DNA of 64,000 nt, from assembly GCF_025857195.1 (NCBI RefSeq), contig NZ_CP109789.1, positions 1 to 64,000 of the forward strand, in the 5' to 3' direction. Source of the stretch: Leisingera thetidis. GTDB lineage: Bacteria > Pseudomonadota > Alphaproteobacteria > Rhodobacterales > Rhodobacteraceae. The notes under the pieces are model-generated. The model did no database searches and was not told where the DNA came from. It worked only from the letters and a program-made list of their open reading frames with translations. The translations under genes were made by a program, and so were the position numbers. This document shows positions 45,345 to 54,633 of this stretch, one piece after another. Every line of letters starts with the position of its first letter. Positions within the stretch are counted from its first letter, which is position 1.

Positions 45345-45555
45345 AGGTGTTGTTGAGAAATGGCCCCTGGGGTTGTGGATTTCAGGCTATGCTCGCAGCG
45401 GCGCTTCAGGTGTCGAAAGCTTCGAGGCGATGAAATCGAATGGTAAGGGCGTTGCGGCGGCTGGCAGGAACGGAGAAATGGTTTCGGATGGCGGAGTGAA
45501 CGGTAATGAAGCGCTGCAGGCTGCCGGGAGATCGGAAGCCATCACAATCCGGTTC
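45345..45555. other. Gene-free spacer right of the IS110 element
   Basis: No gene seen; only short frames without homology. Confidence 0.35.
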
Positions 45556-45699
45556 TCAAAACCTTCGCAGAACGCCTTCGATCCGCTGGAAAACCGCACA
45601 AAGTCATCATCACTGCGGTCGCCCGAAAGCTGGTTGCAATCGCAAACGCACTCGTCAAAGCGCGTCAGAAATGGTCCCCTCAGGTCACCTGAGAAATGC
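45556..45699 (+). pseudogene. IS110-family transposase C-terminal remnant
   Basis: One frame reads RLRSAGKPHKVIITAVARKLVAIANALVKARQKW, the characteristic last helix region of IS110/IS116 transposases. Nothing upstream matches, so it is a fragment. Confidence 0.7.
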
Positions 45700-45712
45700 A
45701 GTTGTTAGGGAA

Positions 45713-45782
45713 TTACGCTGTAGCGTAATTTTTATATTTTTACGTTGTAGCGTAATTTTGTTTGATTTACGCTACAGCGTAA
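45713..45782. promoter_or_regulatory. Three phased hipBA operator palindromes
   Basis: Near-identical 16-base palindromes TTACGCTGTAGCGTAA (45713-45728), TTACGTTGTAGCGTAA (45740-45755) and TTACGCTACAGCGTAA (45767-45782). Their centres are exactly 27 bases apart, in AT-rich spacer DNA just ahead of hipB at 45795. HipB dimers bind such palindromes cooperatively and repress hipBA. The promoter probably lies among them. Confidence 0.85.
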
Positions 45783-45794
45783 AAGGGCCGCGTC

Positions 45795-46040
45795 ATGGAT
45801 CTCACAGCACGAACAGCCTCACAAATTGGCGAGGCACTCCGCAGGTCGCGCAAGGCGCGCGGCTGGACACAGAGCGATATCAGCGCACGCACCAATTTGC
45901 GTGTCGCGACTATTTCATCGCTCGAGAATGGCGATTCAGGAACCAAACTGGCCACAGTGCTGACCGTTATGGCTGCCCTCGGGCTTGAGTTCCAGTTAGT
46001 TGAACGTGGCGGCTCGGTTGAAATTGAGGATATCTTCTGA
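45795..46040 (+). CDS. hipB: HipB antitoxin, XRE-family regulator
   Basis: 81 residues. HTH: IGEALRRSRKARGWTQSDISARTNLRVATISSLENGDSGTKLATVLTVMAALGLEFQL, residues 10-67, the HipB pattern. It neutralises HipA and represses the operon through the three palindromes upstream. Stop and the hipA start share bases (TGATG), so the two are coupled. Confidence 0.92.
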   Translation: MDLTARTASQIGEALRRSRKARGWTQSDISARTNLRVATISSLENGDSGTKLATVLTVMAALGLEFQLVERGGSVEIEDIF

Positions 46041-47323
46041 TGGCGAAACGCGGGCGCGGCGGCGTGATGCAGGTGCTTCTGAACGGGCGGCAGGTTGGTG
46101 CCCTGCGTCTCGCGGGTTCTGGCGCGATCAGTTTTGCCTATGATCCGGAATGGCTGGCCTCGGAACATGCCATGCCAATCTCGCTTTCCCTGCCTTTGCG
46201 CGAGGAGGCGCACCAAGGCGGGCCCGTCATCGCGTATCTGGAAAATCTGCTTCCGGACAATCAGGCAATCCGGGAGCGCGTCGCCGTGCGGGTTCGCGCG
46301 GGCGGCACTGACGCGTGGCACATGCTGGAGAAGATCGGGCGCGACTGCGTAGGGGCGCTGCAGTTCGCCGCGGGCGAGGTCTCCGGGACGGGTGCACTTG
46401 AAGGCGAGCCCGTCACGGAAGCGCAAATTGCCGGCATGCTGCGCAACCTGGCGAGCGCTCCTCTGGGGCTTGAGGAAGAGGATGACTTTCGTATTTCCAT
46501 AGCCGGTGCGCAGGAGAAAACCGCGCTGCTCCACCATGAGGGCGATTGGATCCGGCCCTCGGGCATGACCCCCACGACCCATATCCTAAAGACTCAGCTC
46601 GGTGTGCTCCCAGCAGGCATTGATCTCTCCGACAGCGTCGAGAACGAATTCTTCTGCATGAGCTTTTGCCGCGCCATGGGCATGGATGTGGCTGAGGTCG
46701 AAATCATGGACTTCGAGGATGTTCGAAGCCTTGTGGTGACGCGGTTTGACAGGCGCTGGACCAGGGGCGGCCGGTTGATCCGCCTCCCGCAGGAAGACTT
46801 CTGCCAGGCGCTCTCCGTGCCGCCCAGCCAGAAATATCAAATGGATGGCGGGCCGGGAATCGCGGAGGGGATTGGGCTGCTGACCGGAAGCGACGATCCG
46901 GAGGCTGATCAGCGCGCATTTTTCCGCGCACAGGTCCTGTTTTGGCTCTTAGGGGCGACGGACGGGCATGCCAAGAATTTCAGCATCGCGCTGCACCCTG
47001 GCGGTTTCCGCATGACGCCGCTCTATGATGTGTTGAGTGCGCAGAAGGCCGTTGACGATGGACAGATCCGCCAGAACCGGATGCGCCTCGCCATGGCCGT
47101 GGACGGGCACTACCGGATCAATGAGGTTGTGCCGCGGCATTTCCTGCAGGCTGCCAAGGCGGCGGGGTATGGGCTTGCGCTCGCTGAAGAAGTTCTGTCG
47201 GAAATCGTTCTGCAGCTTGAGCCGGACTTGGAAAATACCGTGGGCAACCTGCCAGCTGGGTTTCCCCAACTTTTGTCGGAAGCGATTGCCTATGGCATCC
47301 GAAGACGGGCGAGCGCGCTTTAG
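46040..47323 (+). CDS. hipA: HipA-family serine/threonine kinase toxin
   Basis: 427 residues. N-terminal HipA_N region (VLLNGRQVGALRLAGSGAISFAYDPEWL, PISLSLPLREE, AYLENLLPDN). Kinase core: FRISIAGAQEKTALL (nucleotide loop), ILKTQ-type Lys, VTRFDRRW, catalytic block LLGATDGHAKNFSI with Asp and Asn, and metal Asp in MTPLYDVLS. HipA phosphorylates glutamyl-tRNA synthetase in E. coli and causes dormancy. All key residues seem present, so it is probably active. Confidence 0.92.
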   Translation: MAKRGRGGVMQVLLNGRQVGALRLAGSGAISFAYDPEWLASEHAMPISLSLPLREEAHQGGPVIAYLENLLPDNQAIRERVAVRVRAGGTDAWHMLEKIGRDCVGALQFAAGEVSGTGALEGEPVTEAQIAGMLRNLASAPLGLEEEDDFRISIAGAQEKTALLHHEGDWIRPSGMTPTTHILKTQLGVLPAGIDLSDSVENEFFCMSFCRAMGMDVAEVEIMDFEDVRSLVVTRFDRRWTRGGRLIRLPQEDFCQALSVPPSQKYQMDGGPGIAEGIGLLTGSDDPEADQRAFFRAQVLFWLLGATDGHAKNFSIALHPGGFRMTPLYDVLSAQKAVDDGQIRQNRMRLAMAVDGHYRINEVVPRHFLQAAKAAGYGLALAEEVLSEIVLQLEPDLENTVGNLPAGFPQLLSEAIAYGIRRRASAL

Positions 47324-47349
47324 GGGATTGGGGCAAGCCTTAATGTGAC

Positions 47350-47530
47350 AGTGGGGCATGGCCAAATTGATCCTCTTTACAATCTCGGGCAGCGCTCTGG
47401 CGTGATTATTCCGACCTCAATGCTGCGCCTGAAAGGTTTTCGTTTTCTCCGCGAATTCGTCGACCAAGCAGTATGGGCATGTCAGCGGTTCGCTCTCAGC
47501 ACATGTGGCGGCCAGACCGGTTTCTGGAGA
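47350..47530 (+). pseudogene. IS6-family (type A-like) remnant, 5' end
   Basis: MLRLKGFRFLREFVDQAVWACQRFALSTC matches the N-terminus of the IS6 type A transposase (LPRLKGFRFPREIVAYAVWVYHRFALSAA); then the frame breaks off. With the 3' remnant at 43441-43727 it brackets the Hfq-HipBA segment, in the same orientation. Confidence 0.7.
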
Positions 47531-47789
47531 GAGTAAAAGCTGGAAAAGCCGCAAGATATCTTTCTGACAGCGGTTGTCTTGGAACGGGTTGATGCGGCGC
47601 ATCACAAACCCCAGGATCAGAGAAAAGAACGCTCATGCCGCCTGTCATCCGAGACCTGCCACTCATTCCAGGTTACGCCGAAATACGAGCACAAGCTGAG
47701 ACTCGTGCAGAGCTTCATGAATGTTGCGCTAGAGGCGGGAACCGGTCCGGGCTGCCCGGTATGGTGCCCGGCTCCGGCTCGGACGTTTT
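47531..47789. other. Gene-free spacer
   Basis: Between the IS6 remnant and the TRAP permease stop. No gene recognised. Confidence 0.35.
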
Positions 47790-49574
47790 TCAGATCCAGA
47801 GCCCGGAGAATGTGACCGCAAGCCCAAGCCCGCAGAGCCCCAGTGTGGTAAACAGGCGCTGTGAGCCGATCAGTCCTGCGGAGACCAGCGACAGCCCCAC
47901 ACCCATGCGCAGCAGCGCAAACAGGGCGTTCAGCGGATCCTCAGCCAAGGTCAGGATCGCAGGATTGGCTACCATCCCCAGCGGGATCAGGTAGAGCCCG
48001 ACACCGAGCGACATCGCGGTGAGCGCCACCTTCAGCCAGCTCTCCCCGATCATCCCTGCGGCGATGAACACGGCGCCGCAAACCGGCGGCGTGATGGTCG
48101 AAAGCAGTGCGAACCAGAACACGAAAAGATGCGCCTGCAAGGGCTCTAGCCCGAGCTGCGTGAGCGCAGGCCCCGCGACCGAGACGCAGATCACGTATGC
48201 TGCAGTGGTCGGAACCTCCATGCCCAGCACAAGGCAGGCGATGGCGGTGAGAAACAGCGACGGCCATAGCATCCCACCTGAACCTTGGATGATCAGCGAG
48301 GTGATCTTCACCCCCAGCCCTGTGATCGACAGCACCCCGATGATGATCGAGGCGCAGAGGATGATAGCGGCAATCATCGACACCTGTCGCGCCCCGTTCA
48401 ACATCGCCGAAACGGCGCGGTCGCGGATCTGGTGCGGGCGGAAGGACATTTCGGCATTGAACAGCAGTAGCACCGCCCCTGCGAGCACCGAAAGCGCTGC
48501 GGCATATTCCGGCGTGAACCCGGCCCCGAACATGGCCCACAAGAGCACGCTGAAAGGCACTAGGAAGAACAGCGAAGTGACAATCACGTCGCGCCGCTCC
48601 GGCCGGTCCTCGGGAGGGACGCCGCGCAGGTCGAAGCGGCGGTTGTAGGCGTTGATGCCGACCCAGACCGCTAGGAAATAGAGCAGCGCGGGCAGTACCG
48701 CCGCCGCCATGATCGAGGTGTAGGGCACCCCGGTCAACTCTACCATCACGAAGGCGCCCGCGCCCATCAGCGGCGGCATGATCTGGCCGCCGGAGGAGGC
48801 CACTGCCTCGACCGCTGCCGCCAGCCGCTTAGGGTAGCCCAGGCGGGTCATCGCTGGCATGGTGACCGCGCCGGTGGAGGCGACATTGGCGGAGGCCGAG
48901 CCGGAGATCGAGCCGAACAACGCCGAGGACAGCACCGAAACCTTCGCCGCGCCGCCCTTCAGCCGCCCCGCGGCGGCGCCTGCCACGTTCATGAAGCCCT
49001 GGCCCGCCTCGCCCGCATTCAGCACCGCGCCGAAGATTACGAAGATTGATACCACGCCGACCGAGACCCCGGTGAGCGATCCCCAGATGCCGCCTTCGGC
49101 TATGGTGAGGGTACCGAGGAAGCTTTCGAGCGGGGTGCCGGAGTGGCCGAACTCGCCCGGGATGTGCTGGCCGAACAGCCCGTAGAGCAGCGCTAGCGCC
49201 GCCACCACCGGCAGCGGCCAGCCGATCGCCCGCCGCGCGGTTTCCAGCACCACCGCCAGCAGCACCACCGCGATCACCACCTGGCCGCGGCCTTCGAGGA
49301 AGCCGTACTGGTCGCCCAGGGCATCGGCGTTGAGCGCCACCCAGATGGCCGCGGCGCAGCCTAGGGCCGCCAGCACGATCCCCGAGGCCAGGCGACCGCG
49401 CTCCTGCACGCCGAAGACTAGCGCGAATGGCAGGATAAAGGCCATGTGCAGCGGGCGGCTGACCAGGTTGGGCACGATGCCGGCAAACACCAGGGCAAGG
49501 TGATAGGCAACCAGGCCTGCGGCCAGCAGCAGCCAGAAGCCGGCCGCAAGGCGGCTTTGCGGAAGTTGGGTCAT
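47790..49574 (-). CDS. TAXI-type TRAP transporter fused permease (4TM+12TM)
   Basis: 594 residues, very hydrophobic, about 16 membrane segments. The first about 140 residues stand for the DctQ part and the rest for DctM (GSLTGVSVGVVSIFVIFGAVLNAGEAGQGFMNVAGAAAGRLKGG, SGSASANVASTGAVTMPAMTRLGYP, GMEVPTTAAYVICVSVAGPAL, STITPPVCGAVFIAAGMIGESWL). Such fused permeases work with TAXI-family binding proteins, encoded just upstream. Substrates of characterised systems include glutamate and other acids. Confidence 0.92.
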   Translation of the reverse strand: MTQLPQSRLAAGFWLLLAAGLVAYHLALVFAGIVPNLVSRPLHMAFILPFALVFGVQERGRLASGIVLAALGCAAAIWVALNADALGDQYGFLEGRGQVVIAVVLLAVVLETARRAIGWPLPVVAALALLYGLFGQHIPGEFGHSGTPLESFLGTLTIAEGGIWGSLTGVSVGVVSIFVIFGAVLNAGEAGQGFMNVAGAAAGRLKGGAAKVSVLSSALFGSISGSASANVASTGAVTMPAMTRLGYPKRLAAAVEAVASSGGQIMPPLMGAGAFVMVELTGVPYTSIMAAAVLPALLYFLAVWVGINAYNRRFDLRGVPPEDRPERRDVIVTSLFFLVPFSVLLWAMFGAGFTPEYAAALSVLAGAVLLLFNAEMSFRPHQIRDRAVSAMLNGARQVSMIAAIILCASIIIGVLSITGLGVKITSLIIQGSGGMLWPSLFLTAIACLVLGMEVPTTAAYVICVSVAGPALTQLGLEPLQAHLFVFWFALLSTITPPVCGAVFIAAGMIGESWLKVALTAMSLGVGLYLIPLGMVANPAILTLAEDPLNALFALLRMGVGLSLVSAGLIGSQRLFTTLGLCGLGLAVTFSGLWI

Positions 49575-49637
49575 CAGGGGAGGGCCTTCGGAGAGGGAAG
49601 CGGCGCGCCCCGGGGGACGCGCCGCCCTTGTGGTCTA

Positions 49638-50597
49638 TCAGTTCTGCGCGGCGGGTAGGGTGATGCCTGCTTCCTCGTAGTAGCGCACGGCGCCCGGATG
49701 CAGCGGGGTGGTGATATGCACCATCAGATCGGCGGTCACCCCATTCCACCAGGCCGAGGTGTCGGCCATTTTGGCCTTCTGCTCCCAGTAGGTGCGTGTC
49801 AGCTGGTAGGCGGTTTCCTCATCCATCTTGGTGGTGGTGAACGCCGCCACCGGCAGCGAAGTCGTCACCACGTCCTGATCCTGGCCCGCGTAGGTGCCTG
49901 CCGGGATCACCAGCTCGGTGCGCTTGGTCTCGGCCACCTGCTCGGGGCTTAGCGACAACAGCGTCACCGGAGTCGAGGCGGCGGCTTCCACCACGTTCGG
50001 CGCCGGGAAGGAGCCCGCGGTAACAAAGGCGCCGATCTGGCCGTTCTTCAGCGCGGCCACCGCGTTGGATAGCTCGGCGTCGGCGATCGTCACCTTGTCC
50101 GCCAGGCCGAACAGGTTCAGGTATTTCTCCCCCTCGGTCGCGCCGAAGGAACCCTTGCCGAGCAGCACAGTCTTGCCTGCCAGGTCATCCAGCGTGCCGG
50201 TGCCGCCTTCGCCGGCCATCACGAAATGCATGGTCAGAGAAGGGATCGGGAACAGTGCTCGGATTTCATCGAATTGTGGCGCGGACTTGCCCTCAAAAGG
50301 GCCTTTGCCCTGCTGGGCGAGACCTACCAGTGCTGGGGGAGTGGTGAAGACGTAATCACCGCCGCGGGCGCGCACTTCCATCACGTTCTGGGTCGAGCCC
50401 TGGCTTTCCTCGATGGTAACGATGATGCCGCCATCGGTGCCGGTCTTCATCGCCTCGGCCAGCTCCACCCCCATCTGGTAGTAAGAGGAGCCGCTCTTGG
50501 CGGATTTATAGGTCACCCGCGTTTCCGCCTGGACTGGCCCAGCCAGCAGCACGCCGGCTGCCATCATGGCGCCCATACGTTTCAGAAATTTCGTCAT
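49638..50597 (-). CDS. TAXI-family TRAP transporter binding protein
   Basis: 319 residues from the ATG complementary to 50595-50597 (AGGAACC in front). Signal peptide MTKFLKRMGAMMAAGVLLAGPVQAE. Mature protein: SGSSYYQMGVELAEAMK, ESQGSTQNVMEVRARGGDYVFT, GKGSFGATEGEKYLNLFGL, PLHPGAVRYYEEAGI, all TAXI-type. It captures the substrate in the periplasm and passes it to the fused permease 63 bases downstream. Confidence 0.9.
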   Translation of the reverse strand: MTKFLKRMGAMMAAGVLLAGPVQAETRVTYKSAKSGSSYYQMGVELAEAMKTGTDGGIIVTIEESQGSTQNVMEVRARGGDYVFTTPPALVGLAQQGKGPFEGKSAPQFDEIRALFPIPSLTMHFVMAGEGGTGTLDDLAGKTVLLGKGSFGATEGEKYLNLFGLADKVTIADAELSNAVAALKNGQIGAFVTAGSFPAPNVVEAAASTPVTLLSLSPEQVAETKRTELVIPAGTYAGQDQDVVTTSLPVAAFTTTKMDEETAYQLTRTYWEQKAKMADTSAWWNGVTADLMVHITTPLHPGAVRYYEEAGITLPAAQN

Positions 50598-50984
50598 AAG
50601 TGGTTCCTCCGTCCCAGAGCATGAATAGTCCGATAGTTCAACATTTCCGCTGCGCCAGACCGACCGTGGCGACACGCGTTTGAATAAGCTGGAGAGAACG
50701 CCTTACCCGTGCCGCTGTCAACTGGAAGAGCAAGGGCCGTGATGAGTTGCGGCCAATCATTTGCAAACACCAGACTGACCGGATCGGGAACAGCCAAGTG
50801 GCGCCCAAGCGCCTAACCTGCCCAAAGCGCGGGCATCGCCCACAATAGCTCCCTCGCACGGCAACCACCGGGACGGGCTCCCTGCAACGAGGCCCTTCTA
50901 TGGTGTGGCGCGCATCTTTCCAGCTACACAACTGACCACGACGGCATTGGCTTGTCAGGCCGTTCCAAATGCTGGCGACTGCCC
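50598..50984. other. Gene-free spacer between two TRAP operons
   Basis: No gene recognised. It must carry the promoter of the TAXI operon and the end of the DctM gene's transcript; no clear signal was seen. Confidence 0.4.
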
Positions 50985-52283
50985 CTAGTAGACGCCAATC
51001 AGCCGCGGCAGGAACAGCGACAACGCAGGCAGGAAAGTCACCGCCAGCATCACCGGCAGCGCCACCCAGAATATCATCATAAGCGCCGGCGCCACCGCCC
51101 GGTGGATGGAAACCTTTCCGGTGCGGCAGGCCATATACAGGATCGGCGCAACCGGCGGGCTGTTGGCGCCGATCACCACTGAACAGGCGACAATGGTACC
51201 GAAATGCACCGGATCCACGTCATTGGCCAGCATCAGCGGAAGGAACAGCGGTGCGATCACCACGGTGACCGAAAGATCATCCATGATCATGCCGACAAAG
51301 ATCAGGAAGGCGTTGACCAGCAACAGGATCAGAATCCGGTTGTCTGTCAGCCCGGTAACAAACTCGGTCAGCTCCTGCGGCACACCCTCTGCCACCATTA
51401 CACGCCCGATCATAAACGAGAACAGCAGAATGAAGATGATCGTGCCGGTAGTCTCGCCCGCCGAAATCAGACTATCGCGCAGACGTCCAAAGGTTAGATC
51501 CCGATAGACGAAGAACCCGATCAGCATTGCCGTGACACAGGCCACCGCCGCTGCCTCTGTCGGAGTGAAAACCCCTCCATAAATGCCTCCCAAGATGATC
51601 AGCGGCATCGCCAGCGCGGGCAGCGCCTTGTAGGTGATGCTGAAGCCGCTCTCCTGAGTGACCTCTGCGGGTGGCGGCAGGTCCTCGCGCGCTGCAAGAA
51701 ACTTGCCTGCCATGATCTTGTTGAACAGGATCAGCCCGATCATCAGCAAAAGCCCAGGCACCACGGAGGCTGCAAACAGCGCGGTGATCGACTGGCGAGT
51801 GACCACGCCGAACAGGATCATGGTGATCGACGGCGGAATCAGGATGCCCAGCAGCGAAGACAGGCCAAGCAGCGCCGAGGTGTAGCCGCGCGGATAGCCG
51901 CGATCAGCCAGCGGCCCGATCATGATAGTGCCGATCGAAGCCACCGCAGCGGTTGCGGTTCCGGAGATCGCGCCAAAGATGCCCGAAGACAGGACCAGCG
52001 CCGCGCCAAGCCCGCCCTTGCGGCCTTTGACCATCAGTTCCATAAAGCTGATCAGGCGGCGGGCAACGCCGCCGGACTGCATAAGGTAACCCGCCAGCAC
52101 AAACAACGGCAAGGCCAGCAGGATGACTGAATCCAGTGACCGGAACCCCTGAAGCAACAGGGTCAGCGTCGATACGTCATAGGCCCAGACAAGGTACATC
52201 AACACGCCGGCGAAGCACCAGGCAACCGGCACGCCGAACACCATCAGACCCAGCAGGATGAGAATTGCCCAGATCGGCTCCAT
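50985..52283 (-). CDS. TRAP transporter large permease DctM
   Basis: 432 residues, about 12 membrane segments. Family blocks: FGVPVAWCFAGVLMY, SGIFGAISGTATAAVASIGTIMIGPLADRGYPRGYTSALLGLSSLLGILIPPS, and GMIMDDLSVTVVIAPLFLPLM, GANSPPVAPILYMAC. Forms the channel of a DctPQM transporter; the gene for the small subunit ends 3 bases upstream. Confidence 0.93.
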   Translation of the reverse strand: MEPIWAILILLGLMVFGVPVAWCFAGVLMYLVWAYDVSTLTLLLQGFRSLDSVILLALPLFVLAGYLMQSGGVARRLISFMELMVKGRKGGLGAALVLSSGIFGAISGTATAAVASIGTIMIGPLADRGYPRGYTSALLGLSSLLGILIPPSITMILFGVVTRQSITALFAASVVPGLLLMIGLILFNKIMAGKFLAAREDLPPPAEVTQESGFSITYKALPALAMPLIILGGIYGGVFTPTEAAAVACVTAMLIGFFVYRDLTFGRLRDSLISAGETTGTIIFILLFSFMIGRVMVAEGVPQELTEFVTGLTDNRILILLLVNAFLIFVGMIMDDLSVTVVIAPLFLPLMLANDVDPVHFGTIVACSVVIGANSPPVAPILYMACRTGKVSIHRAVAPALMMIFWVALPVMLAVTFLPALSLFLPRLIGVY

Positions 52284-52286
52284 GGC

Positions 52287-52796
52287 TCAGGTCTCCCTGT
52301 TGGCAGTGAACAGTTTCAGAATGCCGACCACGACATCGCGCAGCGCATATAATGTGGCCGCCGCCGCGGCAAACACGATGGCGCCCTGTCCCGCCAGTAG
52401 AGGAATGCCCAGACCCGGGGTGGTCTGCGGCCGCCGGAAGGACCAGCCCAGCATGTCGCGCGCCAGCGACAGAAAGAACAAACCCAGCACCAGCACAATT
52501 ACCGCCACCAACAGTTCATGAAGCGCCTGCAGGCGCGGTGCGGAAATCGCCTGCGCGGTGAAATCAACCACGATGTGCTCCTTGTTCCGGGACGCCAGCA
52601 CGGCGCCGGTCATGTAGAGCCAGATCGCGCAGAGGGTGGACAGCTCCAGCAGCCCGACGACGGACCATCCGAACACGAAGCGGGACAGGATCAGAAAGGT
52701 GATGAGCCCGATGATGGCGGCGGTGCTGACGATGATGGCCGCAGCCATCAGGCCTGCAAGCCCGCGGTCCAGAAAATGAAGCAGATTAAGCAGCAT
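52287..52796 (-). CDS. TRAP transporter small permease DctQ
   Basis: 169 residues with four membrane segments (LMAAAIIVSTAAIIGLITFLIL, LSTLCAIWLYMTGAVLASRNKEHIVVDF, LLVAVIVLVLGLFFLSL, GQGAIVFAAAAATLYAL). The R-N-K-E-H-I-x-V-D motif is typical of DctQ. Partner of the DctM gene downstream. Confidence 0.92.
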   Translation of the reverse strand: MLLNLLHFLDRGLAGLMAAAIIVSTAAIIGLITFLILSRFVFGWSVVGLLELSTLCAIWLYMTGAVLASRNKEHIVVDFTAQAISAPRLQALHELLVAVIVLVLGLFFLSLARDMLGWSFRRPQTTPGLGIPLLAGQGAIVFAAAAATLYALRDVVVGILKLFTANRET

Positions 52797-52873
52797 GAGA
52801 ATTCCAGCCTTGCAAACAAGCCGACGGGCAGCTTGCAGGCTGCCCGTCGGAGAGGTCTGTGCCTCTGGTCAGA

Positions 52874-53854
52874 TCATTTGGCGTGTTCACGCATTTTGCT
52901 GAGGATCTCCGGTCCGAGATCCGCTTCCAGCTGGGGCCAGACTTCGGCGCGGACTTTCTCGACCATCGGGCGCAGCTGCTCGTCGGTCAGCTCGAAATAC
53001 TCCATGCCGGACTCGACGGCCTTGCGGACGTACTTCTCATCCTCGGCACGGGCGGTCTCGAAACGTTCCTGCATGACGGTGATTGCGCTGTCGCGGACCA
53101 GATCCTGATGCTCCTGAGACAGCCCTTCCATGCTCATGGCGTTGGCGATCAGGCTGCCGGTGACAAAGACGTGCTTGGTGCGGACGTAGTAATCCAGAAC
53201 ATCGCGGAAGTATTCGTAATCCCAGTAGATCACATTGCCCGCATCGCCATCGACCACACCAGTCTGGATTGAGGTGAAAACCTCCGACCAGTCGATCGCC
53301 GCGGTCTGATAACCCATCGCTTGAAGGGTCTGCGGCATCGGGAAGAAGGGCGGAGTACGGACCTTCATGCCGTCGGCGCTCTCAAGGTCTAGCGCATAGC
53401 CACCGCGCGTGGCAACGCCAGCGAACCCTTCCGGCCAAGCCCCGTAGTAGCGGATACCCAAGCCCTCAAAGGCTTCGTTCAGAGTCTCATTGGCCCAGCC
53501 GCCGGGCTTGTAGGCGTCAAACGCCTCCTCCCAGGATGTCACCATATAGGGGGTGTAAAGCAGGCCGATGCGCTTGTCGTAGGAAGTCGAAGGCCAGCTC
53601 AGAAGCATGTCCACTTCACCAGCAACAAACAGATCGAACAGCTCAAGCTGGCCACCCAGCTGGTTCTGGTAGAAGACCCGGACGTCGATCTCACCGCCGG
53701 AGCCCTCCTCGATCAGCTCAGCCCAGCGTTTCAATGCATTGCCTGAAGGCGATCCTTCGGCGCCCGAGTCAGTTGCGAACTTCAGCGTCGTGCCCGCAGC
53801 CGCCTGCGTTGCGAGCAGGGCAATCGCCGCTGCACTTTTCAAAATCCAGTTCAT
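52874..53854 (-). CDS. TRAP transporter binding protein DctP
   Basis: 326 residues from the ATG complementary to 53852-53854, chosen because AGGAGGT lies 7 bases upstream. Signal peptide MNWILKSAAAIALLATQAAAG. Typical DctP: LKRWAELIEEGSGGEIDVRVFYQNQLGGQLELFDLFVAGEVDMLLSWP, GMKVRTPPFFPMPQTLQAMG with the substrate-binding Arg, VVDGDAGNVIYWDYEYFRD. The acid bound is unknown. Divergent from the TetR-family gene. Confidence 0.92.
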   Translation of the reverse strand: MNWILKSAAAIALLATQAAAGTTLKFATDSGAEGSPSGNALKRWAELIEEGSGGEIDVRVFYQNQLGGQLELFDLFVAGEVDMLLSWPSTSYDKRIGLLYTPYMVTSWEEAFDAYKPGGWANETLNEAFEGLGIRYYGAWPEGFAGVATRGGYALDLESADGMKVRTPPFFPMPQTLQAMGYQTAAIDWSEVFTSIQTGVVDGDAGNVIYWDYEYFRDVLDYYVRTKHVFVTGSLIANAMSMEGLSQEHQDLVRDSAITVMQERFETARAEDEKYVRKAVESGMEYFELTDEQLRPMVEKVRAEVWPQLEADLGPEILSKMREHAK

Positions 53855-53902
53855 GAACATCACCTCCTCCGTTTGATGCCACATGCGGTTGCCCGCAAAC
53901 AT

Positions 53903-53940
53903 AACAGTCGTTACGTAAGGCGGATTGTTGCGTTGCGCCG
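53903..53940. promoter_or_regulatory. Possible TetR-family operator between dctP and its regulator
   Basis: The divergent spacer holds TTACGTAA (53911-53918), a perfect palindrome inside AACAGTCGTTACGTAAGG. Its place between the divergent genes suggests an operator for the adjacent TetR-type protein. Inference only. Confidence 0.35.
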
Positions 53941-53955
53941 ATATAAATTGTCAAC

Positions 53956-54633
53956 ATGGAAAGCAAAAATGCCGCAGGGAGAAATGCCGGGTTGATGGAC
54001 ACAACAAACAAAACAGACCGCAAGGACACGCCTCTGGATAAGGCAGATTGGATTGCGGCTGCCCGGAGAATTCTGGTGAGCGAGGGGATCTCCGGCCTCA
54101 GCCTGCGCCGCCTGGCAGCTGAGCTGGATGCGACAACCGGAGCCTTCTACTGGCTGTTCTCCAACCTCGACGAGCTCCTGGAGGCGCTGCGCGAAGATTG
54201 GGAAATTGCAAATTCTGCCGCTTTCACCCGTGTATTTGACGACCCGAACCGCGATTGCCGCCGGAAATATCTCGGGTACGTGCGGGTTTTGCTTAGCGAA
54301 ACTGACTACGACCCGAAATACGACAATGCGATCCGCGATTGGGCCCATTCCTGCCCGGCAACGGCAGAGGTGCTGAAAAAGGTCGACACCCGCCGGATAG
54401 GTCAGTTGGAAGAAATGTTCAATGACTTCGGATTTCAGGGCCGCGCTGCCCGGGTGAGGGCTTTGACGACCTATTTCCACCAGAGCGGATATTACCGGAT
54501 GGGCGTCACCGAATCGCTGGAGGAGCGGCTGGCGAATGTTCCGTACTATGCGGAAATCCTGATGAGCGCCGATCTTCTGCCACCGGATCTTGGGGCAGAA
54601 GAGATCAAGCGGTTGATTTTCGAATCCGATTGA
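53956..54633 (+). CDS. TetR-family transcriptional regulator
   Basis: 225 residues. HTH residues 30-75: WIAAARRILVSEGISGLSLRRLAAELDATTGAFYWLFSNLDELLEAL. The C-terminal ligand domain (RKYLGYVRVLLSETDYDPKYDNAIRDWAHSCPATAEVLKKVDTRRIGQL) resembles a family often placed beside TRAP or catabolic genes. It is divergent from dctP, which it probably regulates. Confidence 0.9.
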   Translation: MESKNAAGRNAGLMDTTNKTDRKDTPLDKADWIAAARRILVSEGISGLSLRRLAAELDATTGAFYWLFSNLDELLEALREDWEIANSAAFTRVFDDPNRDCRRKYLGYVRVLLSETDYDPKYDNAIRDWAHSCPATAEVLKKVDTRRIGQLEEMFNDFGFQGRAARVRALTTYFHQSGYYRMGVTESLEERLANVPYYAEILMSADLLPPDLGAEEIKRLIFESD

